Assembly (NCBI RefSeq): GCF_018863395.1
Contig: NZ_JAHKRR010000006.1
Location: forward strand, 62,001 to 126,000
Origin: Sinomicrobium weinanense
Lineage (GTDB): Bacteria > Bacteroidota > Bacteroidia > Flavobacteriales > Flavobacteriaceae
DNA length: 64,000 nt
Reading direction: 5' to 3'
The position numbers and the translations under genes are program-made. The notes under the pieces were generated by a model that saw only the letters and a program-made list of their open reading frames with translations, had not been told where the DNA came from and did no database searches. Below, in pieces: positions 25,707-33,347 of this stretch (position 1 is the first letter of the stretch; each line of letters opens with the position of its first letter).

Positions 25707-27131
25707 TCAATTCATCCCCAACCCACGATAATAGTCCAGGACCCTTACTCTCAACAAATACTCATATTTAGCATTGGCCAGGCTTATCCGGGCATTGTCC
25801 ATGTTGTTCTTACTGGTGATGTATTCCACGATATTGGACACCCCGTTGTTGAACCGTACTTCATTGACGCGGAAAGATTCTTCAAAAGCCTTGACCTGCC
25901 CGGTTAAAATGTGATAGCGGTTAAATGCAGATTCCATATCGAGGTATGCCTGTTCGATGGCCTGTCCGAGTTGCAGCCTGGTGTTTTCCAGGTCTACACG
26001 CGATTCTTCGAGCTTTATCTTTTCAAGGGTTACATTGTTCCTCGCACGAAAACCGTTGAACAGTGGAATATTCACTGCCACACCCACGGCAGAACCGAGG
26101 TTATTGTTAAACTGGTCTTCGTAGCTTATCGGATCGCCTTCGTGCTGTATTTCTTCCCGCAAAACGGGGTGATTCTGGCCGTCTATGGAAACAAAATCCC
26201 CGGTTTCCACGACAGAGCTTCCGATCTCGTTGAGAAATTCGGCCGCACTGGAATAGTTGGTATTCAACTCCCCGAAGACCGAGACCTCCGGGATATAACC
26301 GGCCCGGGCCACTTTGACCCCTTTTTTAGCGGCATCCAGGCGAAGTTCTTTGGCTTTGAAAGCGGCCAGGTTGGCCAGGGCATCGTCCATGACCTCTGCT
26401 GCAGACAGCTGGTATTTTTCCATATCGTCAAGCGCCTGGAGGCTGGCAAAGGCCGTATCAGGGACATCATCGATATTGAGGAGCTGGTATAGGTTAAGGA
26501 CAGAGACCTTAAGGTTGTTCTCCGCATTGATAACGGCAGTCTTGTCCAGGGCTTCCTGCCCCTGCATATCGGTATAATCGGCCGGGTTGCCCGATCCTTC
26601 TTCGTAAAGGGATGACAGTCTTTCCAGTTGTTTTTCTGTGGTTTCTGTCCTGGCTTTGGCCTGTTTAAGCAGTTCCCTGTTATTGAGTATCTGAAGGTAA
26701 GCGAGGGTGACGTTGAGCACCAGGTTTTGCTGCGCTTCCTTCACTTCCATTTCAGCCGCCTGCAGGTTGTAGCGGTTCTGACGGATGGTATTTAACATCC
26801 TGAAACCGTTAAAGACCACCGCGTTAAGGCGCAACCCTGCATTGGAATAGGTGAGCCGTTGGTCTAAATAGCTATTCGTATAAGGATCTATACTCCGTCC
26901 GCTGGAAAGCCCCAGGTTGTAATTGGCATTCAGAGTGGGCAGGATATTGGCCCGGGACTGCCGGTAATTTACATCGGAAGTCTCCGCTTTTAACTTCGAG
27001 CTCTTAAGGTCAAGGTTGTTCTGAAGCGCAGTTTCTATACAGTATTCCAGGGTGACAGGTTGGGTGTCTTCCTGGGAATACAGGGTAAAACAGGCCGTGA
27101 GACAAAGTATGGTGATGAGTCTGGCTAACAT
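25707..27131 (-). CDS. TolC-family outer-membrane efflux channel
   Basis: 474 residues: signal peptide (ends near LYSQ, residue 20), then two repeats of the outer-membrane efflux protein domain, each with long alpha-helices and a beta segment (ANILPTLNANYNLGLSSG in the first, GVAVNIPLFNGFRARN in the second). The C-terminal half carries VNEVRFNNGVSNIVEYITSKNN, typical of TolC proteins. As a trimer it should form the outer-membrane duct of a tripartite exporter. It is 6 bp downstream of the ATPase gene, so it ends the permease-array transcript. No membrane-fusion protein gene adjoins it, unlike most TolC/MacB loci. There is no clear terminator in the 96 bp before the converging kinase gene. Confidence 0.92.
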   Translation of the reverse strand: MLARLITILCLTACFTLYSQEDTQPVTLEYCIETALQNNLDLKSSKLKAETSDVNYRQSRANILPTLNANYNLGLSSGRSIDPYTNSYLDQRLTYSNAGLRLNAVVFNGFRMLNTIRQNRYNLQAAEMEVKEAQQNLVLNVTLAYLQILNNRELLKQAKARTETTEKQLERLSSLYEEGSGNPADYTDMQGQEALDKTAVINAENNLKVSVLNLYQLLNIDDVPDTAFASLQALDDMEKYQLSAAEVMDDALANLAAFKAKELRLDAAKKGVKVARAGYIPEVSVFGELNTNYSSAAEFLNEIGSSVVETGDFVSIDGQNHPVLREEIQHEGDPISYEDQFNNNLGSAVGVAVNIPLFNGFRARNNVTLEKIKLEESRVDLENTRLQLGQAIEQAYLDMESAFNRYHILTGQVKAFEESFRVNEVRFNNGVSNIVEYITSKNNMDNARISLANAKYEYLLRVRVLDYYRGLGMN

Positions 27132-27137
27132 GGCTTA

Positions 27138-27803
27138 TTATTTAATTTCCCTCCCGTCGAGCAGTTCTATGATCCGGGAGCCGTAGGCTGCATTCTTTTC
27201 CGAATGCGTTACCTGGATAATGGTTACACCTTCTTCGTTGAGTTGTTTAAAGAGGTCCATGATCTCTTCGCCCTGTTTGGAGTTGAGGTTTCCCGTAGGC
27301 TCGTCGGCCAGGATGAGTTTGGGCTTTGAAATAAGGGCCCTGGCTATACCTACCAGTTGTTGCTGCCCCCCGCTGAGCTGCTCGGGGAACAGGTCCTTTT
27401 TGCCTACGATGTTAAACCTGTCCAGCATATCGGCCACCAGGGCCTTGCGTTCGGATGACTTCATTTTTTTATAGAGCAGGGGAGTCTCTATATTCTCATA
27501 TACGGTGAGTTCGTCGATAAGGTGATAGGCCTGGAACACAAAGCCGATATATTCCTTGTACAGATTGGCCCGGTGTTTTTCTTTTAACTGGTGTACGGAT
27601 TCATCCATAAAGTTATATTCACCTTCGTTAAAACCGTCGAGCATCCCGACAACATTGAGCAGGGTGGTCTTTCCCGAACCGGAAGGGCCCATGATGGAAA
27701 TAAATTCTCCTTCTTCCACGGTCAGGTTGATGTCTTTTAGCAGAAATGTTCTCCGCCCTCCGCTGTTTACCCATTTAAAGATGTTGTTAAGTTGTAGTAG
27801 CAT
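27138..27803 (-). CDS. MacB/LolD-type ABC transporter ATPase
   Basis: 221 residues, a stand-alone nucleotide-binding domain that should pair with the permeases upstream. Walker A GPSGSGKT (39-46), Q-loop VFQ (Gln91), ABC signature LSGGQ (143-147), Walker B LILADEPTG (163-171, catalytic Glu168) and H-loop His200 are all present, so it should hydrolyse ATP as a dimer. The signature continues QQLVGIARAL, where the family normally has QQRVAIARAL: a Leu replaces the usual Arg. It is the only ATPase gene seen beside 15 permease genes, so it is probably shared. It lies 179 bp downstream of the nearest permease gene, with a palindromic element in the gap. Confidence 0.95.
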   Translation of the reverse strand: MLLQLNNIFKWVNSGGRRTFLLKDINLTVEEGEFISIMGPSGSGKTTLLNVVGMLDGFNEGEYNFMDESVHQLKEKHRANLYKEYIGFVFQAYHLIDELTVYENIETPLLYKKMKSSERKALVADMLDRFNIVGKKDLFPEQLSGGQQQLVGIARALISKPKLILADEPTGNLNSKQGEEIMDLFKQLNEEGVTIIQVTHSEKNAAYGSRIIELLDGREIK

Positions 27804-27847
27804 AAATGTTTATTTATTTTTTAATATTTTGTTTTATATGTGATGAC

Positions 27848-27901
27848 ACCCCCTTGGTCCCCCGCTTCGACTGAACTCAGCACATCGCCTCAAGGGGGGG
27901 A
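27848..27901. repeat. G/C-run palindromic element (R3)
   Basis: acccccttggtccccc, then the insert gcttcgactgaactcagcac and atcgcct, then caaggggggg. It sits between the first permease gene and the ATPase gene and is the middle-size form of the family at 12680 and 14271. In the transcript it can form a strong stem that could set the permease:ATPase ratio. Confidence 0.6.
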
Positions 27902-27982
27902 TTTGTATCTTTTTTAGAACTGATGGTTGTCTTTCACAGCGGTTTTAATTTGCATACTTGTACAAAAAGGTTTAATTCGTTG

Positions 27983-30394
27983 TTATTCTGTTTTTAGTGA
28001 TTTTACGGGGTTTTCCAATGCAGCTTTTACGCTTTTGAAACTGATGGTTACCAGGGCAATAAACACGGTAATGAGTGCTGCCAGGACAAATACCCACCAC
28101 CGGATATCCGTGCGATAGGAAAAATCCCTGAGCCACCTGTCCATAAAATAGTACCCGATGGGGAATGCTATGACAAAGGACAGGAGTATAAGTTTCAGAA
28201 AGTCTTTTGAAAGCAAAGTAACGATCTGCGCTACGCTCGATCCCAGGACTTTCCGTATCCCTATTTCCTTGAGCCGTTGTTCCGTGGTAAACGTTACCAG
28301 GCCAAACAGGCCCAGGCAGGCTACAAAAATAGTGAGCAGGGCAAAGATGCGGAGTATGTCTCCCATTTTTTGCTCGGCGCGATAGGTTTCTTTATAGGAA
28401 TCGTCCAGGATGGCATAGGTAAACGGTTCGCCGGAGTCAAAGCGGTTCCATAGTTTTTGTATACTTTCGATAAGTCCGGACATATCGGCTACGGTAGTCC
28501 TCAAAATAAGTCCGCCGTAGGAATTATACCGTAAAATAAGGGGTTCTATGGGCTGGTGAAGGGATTTGAAGTGAAAATCCCTGACCACGCCTATTACGGT
28601 CAGTTCTTCTCCTCCCTTGTCATTAGCCCTGGTCAGGGTCTTTCCGATGGGGTTGTCTTTAAACCCCAGCGTTTCCACTGCGGTTTCGTTGATGATGACA
28701 TTCAGAGAATCCGCTCCGAACACCTTGGAAAAATTTCTCCCGGCAACAAGCTCCATACCCATAACGGACAGATACTCTTCATCGATATTGTAATAGTGCA
28801 TTCTTCGCTGGTACCGGTCTCCCAGGAAAACACCGGACATACTGTTATTGGTGGGACCGGCGGGAACATAGGCAGAAGTGGTTACATTTTTTACCCTGGG
28901 GTCTTTGAGAATTTCGTTTTTAAATGCCGTTTTGTTGTGGCCCAGAAGATGGGCATCCCTCAATACCAGGATCTGGTCCCGGTCATAGCCGACATTCTTG
29001 TTCTGGATGTAGGACATTTGCCGCCCCACGACCAGGGTGGCAAAGATAAGTCCTGCTGATATGACAAACTGGAATACGACCAGTCCGCTCCGGAGGCCTT
29101 TTGTACCCTTTCCGGTAAAGAATTTACTTTTTAACGCTGCTACCGGTTTAAATGAAGACAGAAAAAAAGCAGGATAACCACCGGCAGTCAGGCTTATGAA
29201 GGCCATCATAACGAGCAGCACGGCCCCTGTCCGGAACTTTAGTAAAAAAGCGGGGTTCAATGCTTTGCCGGACAGGTTGTTGAAGAAAGGCAGGGCCAGT
29301 ATTACAAGGAAAAAACCTATGACCATGGCGATCAGTGTGGCTATAAGCGATTCCGTAAGGAACTGGGAGATCAGCTGTTTCCTTTCAGAACCCAGGACTT
29401 TGCGAATGCCCACTTCTTTGGTTCTTTTGGCCGCAGTAGCTGTGGACAGGTTCATAAAATTAATGCAGGCGATCAGTAGCATAAAAAGGCCTATGGCTCC
29501 GAATATATAGATGTATTTGATATTTCCGCCCTGTTCCAGTTCGCTGGCATTTGCGAAATCAGAGTTCAGATGAATATCGGTCAGGGGCTGAAGGAAGAGG
29601 CCCAGTTGATTGTCTTTGGTAAACTCGGCAAAGGACATTCCTATTTCATCTTTCATCTGGGGCCCCATATGGCTTTCAACGATCGGAGGTAATTTGTCTT
29701 CCAGTAATTCCGGGTCGGTGCCTTCCCGGAGCAACAGGTAAGTGAAAAAATCCGATTTTGTCCAGAAGGTGTTTTTGGCATAGGGATACCCTTCCATGGA
29801 GGCGAACATATCGAAATGAAAATGCGAGTTTTCCGGGATATTTTCTATGACGGCCGTGACCCTGAACTGTTCTTCGGCATCACCCATAACCAGCATCTTT
29901 CCTATGGGGTTGCTGTTTCCGAAATACTTTCGGGCTTCGTCCCGGGTCAGCACTATGGTCCCGGGTTCTTTTAAAGGATTTTCCTGGTTCCCCTTTATGA
30001 CCGGGAGAGTGAAGATATCGAAAAAGTTGGGATCAACATAAGCAAAACGGCTGTCCCGGTAAGTGGTATTTTCATAACGCATTTTCGGCATCCAGATCCT
30101 CCTTATCCTCGTTGCATCCAGGACCTCCGGCAATTCTTCCTTCAGGGTTTGTGCAACAGGGGCCATGACCACGGCCTCTTTGATCACCTCACCGTTTACT
30201 TTTGCCCTGAAGACCACCCGGACGATATTATCCGCTTTTTCATGAAATTTATCATAGCTTAGTTCATCCGTGACAAAGAGCACGATGAGCAGGCAGCAGG
30301 CGATCCCGATGGACAGGCCTGCAATATTTAAGGAAAAGACCCCTTTGTTCTTAAGGATGTTCCTCCAGGCGGTTTTTATATAGGTTCTGATCAT
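27983..30394 (-). CDS. Double-length MacB/FtsX permease, array member 1
   Basis: 803 residues. Architecture visible here serves as the model for the array: N-terminal amphipathic start MIRTYIKTAW, TM1 about 22-42, periplasmic core about 45-285, FtsX block with TM2 (292-316), TM3 (343-372), TM4 (389-412), then TM5 (436-457), a second periplasmic core to about 665, and a second FtsX block (TM6-8, about 670-790). The cytoplasmic coupling motif occurs twice, EVGIRKVLG near 327 and EIGIRKVLG near 709. MacB and LolC/E use two half-size copies; here one chain carries both. It ends NPVKSLKTE. It has the first-core motif LQPLTDIHL (269-276). It follows member 2 after only 2 bp and is the permease nearest to the ATPase gene. 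Confidence 0.95.
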   Translation of the reverse strand: MIRTYIKTAWRNILKNKGVFSLNIAGLSIGIACCLLIVLFVTDELSYDKFHEKADNIVRVVFRAKVNGEVIKEAVVMAPVAQTLKEELPEVLDATRIRRIWMPKMRYENTTYRDSRFAYVDPNFFDIFTLPVIKGNQENPLKEPGTIVLTRDEARKYFGNSNPIGKMLVMGDAEEQFRVTAVIENIPENSHFHFDMFASMEGYPYAKNTFWTKSDFFTYLLLREGTDPELLEDKLPPIVESHMGPQMKDEIGMSFAEFTKDNQLGLFLQPLTDIHLNSDFANASELEQGGNIKYIYIFGAIGLFMLLIACINFMNLSTATAAKRTKEVGIRKVLGSERKQLISQFLTESLIATLIAMVIGFFLVILALPFFNNLSGKALNPAFLLKFRTGAVLLVMMAFISLTAGGYPAFFLSSFKPVAALKSKFFTGKGTKGLRSGLVVFQFVISAGLIFATLVVGRQMSYIQNKNVGYDRDQILVLRDAHLLGHNKTAFKNEILKDPRVKNVTTSAYVPAGPTNNSMSGVFLGDRYQRRMHYYNIDEEYLSVMGMELVAGRNFSKVFGADSLNVIINETAVETLGFKDNPIGKTLTRANDKGGEELTVIGVVRDFHFKSLHQPIEPLILRYNSYGGLILRTTVADMSGLIESIQKLWNRFDSGEPFTYAILDDSYKETYRAEQKMGDILRIFALLTIFVACLGLFGLVTFTTEQRLKEIGIRKVLGSSVAQIVTLLSKDFLKLILLSFVIAFPIGYYFMDRWLRDFSYRTDIRWWVFVLAALITVFIALVTISFKSVKAALENPVKSLKTE

Positions 30395-30396
30395 AA

Positions 30397-32784
30397 TTAT
30401 TCGGTTCTTAAGTTCTCAGCAGGACTTTTTAAGGCGGCTCTTATAATCCTGACCCCGATAGTGCTCAAGGCAATAAGGATTACGATCAAAGCACTTTGAA
30501 GAAAAGTGAGGAAACTCATTTCTATTCGATAAGGAAAACCCGAAAGCCATGTATTTAATAAATACCATGCAACCGGGGTAGCAATAATAATGGCTATAAG
30601 GATCAATATTAACGATTCTTTGGAAAAAATACCAAATATTCGGGCCACCGAAGCACCAAGTACTTTTCGGATACTTATTTCCCGGGTTCTTGTTTGAATG
30701 ATAAAAGTAATTAACCCAAAAAGGCCTAAACACGAAAGAAAAACAATTAACAAACTAAACCAGGTCAATACGGTCCTGAGTTTATTTTCTGCACGGAACT
30801 CTTTTTCCAGGTCTTTGGCTGTCCAGGAATAATTAAACAGGTTCTCAGGATAGAATGCATTGTATTCCTGTGCTATCCGGCTTACAATTTGCCGGGGAGA
30901 ATCGGTGTTTACCCTGACGAGCATATTTCCATACTGAAGTTCTTTTGCAGAGCGGATTATAGTTGGGGCAAGAGGGTTCCGAAGGCTTTGGTTGTGGAAA
31001 TTTTTAATAACCCCCACAGGGATCCCCTGTATTTCTTCATAAGCCTGGTCCAGTTTTTCAATATTTAAACGCTCTGCCGTATAGGAGGTTATTAAAACCG
31101 GACGGTTCTCAATCCCGGCCTCCTCCTCTTCGGAGGTGGAAGGGTCTATCTGCTCTGATGAATAATCATTTCTAAGGCTTCTTCCTTTCACAATTTCCAG
31201 TTCCATGGTAGAAAAAAGGTCTTTATCGGCATCGATATACCAGGTTTTGATCGTATTTCCCGGAGATCCCGGGTCATCGATATCAGCAGACCATGTTCCT
31301 CCCGCACTGGAAGGGATCCACTGGCCGATACTTGCAGCCTCGACACCCGGAATTTTCCGGATCTCTTTTTTAAAGGCTTCGCCCTTATTCCCCCAGGCCG
31401 TATAATTAATCCTAAGCAGGTTCTCCTTATTAAAACCAAGGTCTTTCTGATTTAAAAATTCAAGCTGATTGTTTATTACCAGTGTGGAAATAATAATCCC
31501 GACGGTAATTACAAATTGAGCCACCACCAGGCTTTTCCGGAAAAGTTCTGATCTCCGGTTTGTTTTAAACCGGTTACTTACCACATGGGTCATGTCAGGC
31601 CGGGAAATGATCCAGGCCGGATAGATCCCTGTCAGCAAACTTATGGAAAGGAGAAGTGTAAAGCTAAGGAATAGGAGCCGGAGATTACCGGTAAAAGTAA
31701 GCGCCAGGGAATTACCCAGGAAATTTTCTAAAAAAGGCAAGAAAAGGTGATAAGTTATGAGTCCCAATATATAACTAAGGCCAAAAAACAGAAAAGACTC
31801 TGTCAGAAATTGAAAGATCAGTTTTTTTCTGCTCGCTCCCAGGATCTTTCTCAAGCCGGTATTCCTGTTTTTCTTTAAAGTTCTTACCGTACTTAAGTTC
31901 ACGAAATTAATACAGGCAATCAGCAATAATAATATGGCAACACCGGTAAGGATATTGATATTCCTCTTATTTCCTTTGATCTCCTGATAATATTCATCAG
32001 AATTGAGATAAATATCCTGTATGGGCTGTAAAGAAAATTTAATTTTCTCCTTTTTGTTCTCCAAATTAGTGTACCACTGGTTTATAGCTGTGATCAATGA
32101 AGACTTTGAAACTCCTGGTTTTAATAAGATATAATTCGTACTGTAAGGGACAAACCTGCCGGAATTAAGATCTGTGTTTTGAGGCTTGTCTATAATAAGA
32201 GCTTCTGCCCGCAAATGCGTGTTTACAGGGAGATCTTCAATTACACCGGTAATAAGATATTCTGAAGATTCTCCGAAATTTGAAATATCTCTTATGATCT
32301 TTCCTACCGGATTGGTATGGGGAAAATAGCGGTCCCTGATTTTTTCCGAGATCACTAAATTCGGATACCCGGCATTAAATTTCTGAGGTGTACCCTGAAG
32401 TGTTTTTATATCGAGTAAATCCCAGATCCCGGGATCTACCTGAAGACTGTTGAGTTCAACCGGATCCTCATTAAATACGAATGGCACAGAGCGATGTAAA
32501 ATTTCTGAATATGTTTCTACCTGTTCAAAATTCTCAGCCAGCAGGGGTGCTAACGGAGAAAGGGTGGAGACTCTTTTCTCTCCCGTAGCGGTATTTTCAC
32601 TGGTCAGTCTAAAAAGTCTATCTCCCTTAGACCATTGTTTGTCATAGCTATACTCATTAATGACCACGGTAAACACAAGTAAAAAAGAAGCCAGACCAAT
32701 ACTTAAACCGGCGATATTGATCACCGAGTAGGTCTTATTGAATCGTATATTTCTCCAGGCTATTTTGAAATAATTCCGGATCAT
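30397..32784 (-). CDS. Double-length MacB/FtsX permease, array member 2 (divergent)
   Basis: 795 residues, same two-fold plan as member 1 but the most altered coupling motif of the set: the first reads NTGLRKILGAS where others have E-V/I-G-I/V-R-K, the second EISIRKVLGAS. The periplasmic motif is LQPIQDIYLNSD. Ends NLRTE. The coding sequence is visibly richer in A/T than its neighbours. It is preceded by the homologous regulatory block at 32785-33010, so it probably starts its own transcript, and its stop is 2 bp from the ATG of member 1, implying coupled translation. Substrate unknown. Confidence 0.94.
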   Translation of the reverse strand: MIRNYFKIAWRNIRFNKTYSVINIAGLSIGLASFLLVFTVVINEYSYDKQWSKGDRLFRLTSENTATGEKRVSTLSPLAPLLAENFEQVETYSEILHRSVPFVFNEDPVELNSLQVDPGIWDLLDIKTLQGTPQKFNAGYPNLVISEKIRDRYFPHTNPVGKIIRDISNFGESSEYLITGVIEDLPVNTHLRAEALIIDKPQNTDLNSGRFVPYSTNYILLKPGVSKSSLITAINQWYTNLENKKEKIKFSLQPIQDIYLNSDEYYQEIKGNKRNINILTGVAILLLLIACINFVNLSTVRTLKKNRNTGLRKILGASRKKLIFQFLTESFLFFGLSYILGLITYHLFLPFLENFLGNSLALTFTGNLRLLFLSFTLLLSISLLTGIYPAWIISRPDMTHVVSNRFKTNRRSELFRKSLVVAQFVITVGIIISTLVINNQLEFLNQKDLGFNKENLLRINYTAWGNKGEAFKKEIRKIPGVEAASIGQWIPSSAGGTWSADIDDPGSPGNTIKTWYIDADKDLFSTMELEIVKGRSLRNDYSSEQIDPSTSEEEEAGIENRPVLITSYTAERLNIEKLDQAYEEIQGIPVGVIKNFHNQSLRNPLAPTIIRSAKELQYGNMLVRVNTDSPRQIVSRIAQEYNAFYPENLFNYSWTAKDLEKEFRAENKLRTVLTWFSLLIVFLSCLGLFGLITFIIQTRTREISIRKVLGASVARIFGIFSKESLILILIAIIIATPVAWYLLNTWLSGFPYRIEMSFLTFLQSALIVILIALSTIGVRIIRAALKSPAENLRTE

Positions 32785-33010
32785 GTTTTTTTAATTTCTG
32801 TTTCTATTCCCCGTTAGGCTTTCCCATTTTTCGGGATTTCAGATAGAGGAAACTATGCTGTTCACAGGCTTTCACTACTATTGGTCTTTACAATACACAG
32901 CAACCGAGCCAAAAACTTAATGTGTTTATAATCAAAATCTTGCATGAATCCTGTATATAACAACTGTCCGATATTGAACACTCGTTGTCCGCATACGGGC
33001 AGTTTTGTCC
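32785..33010 (-). promoter_or_regulatory. Conserved upstream block A (promoter/operator candidate)
   Basis: First of three related sequences upstream of members 2, 3 and 4. Conserved parts: a 24-bp core at 32891-32914 whose minus strand includes TTTTGGCTCGGTTGCTGT, and a 26-bp box at 32965-32990 with half-sites GGACA, TGTTC and GGACA starting 10 and 11 bp apart. The order on the minus strand is box, 50 bp, core, about 105 bp, ATG. This fits an activator site upstream of a promoter; the core resembles a sigma-54 -24 element but the -12 GC is not present, so the sigma class is open. Confidence 0.5.
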
Positions 33011-33347
33011 TTTCCCGGTATTGGCCGGGGACCCGTGGGCGAACCTGTATTATTGAAAGATTGACGGGAGATTGATCCCGCTATGCGGGAAGATTGAATG
33101 AGATTGACAAACTGTTACAATCAATCTCCTGTAATATTCCATTCAAACCATATTTTGTTGTGTATGGGCTAAGTTACATGACAAAAGATACAAAACCCAA
33201 TAGTCTTAGACTTAAGATTTCAGGACATAAGGCTAAAGAGTAATCAAACTTTACAGCCCTTGGTTTATAAGATTGTGTTTAACACCATTTTCATCCATAT
33301 TTTAATGTCTTGTATCTTACGTCTAGCGGTCATACGTCCAGAACTGA
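33011..33347. other. Remaining gap between members 3 and 2, with inverted repeats
   Basis: No gene is seen. ggagattgat (33067-33076) pairs with atcaatctcc (33120-33129), and between them cccgc-tat-gcggg forms an inner hairpin; on the minus strand the hexamer CAATCT occurs four times here. It may be the 3' end structure of the member 3 transcript. The rest (33130-33347) shows nothing recognisable. Confidence 0.35.

Noticed and set aside
32891-32914. A firm sigma-54 promoter call
   Set aside because: TTGGCTCG fits the -24 element but the invariant GC at -12 is missing (GT) and the internal TTGC is three bases too close, so only a regulatory-block call is made.
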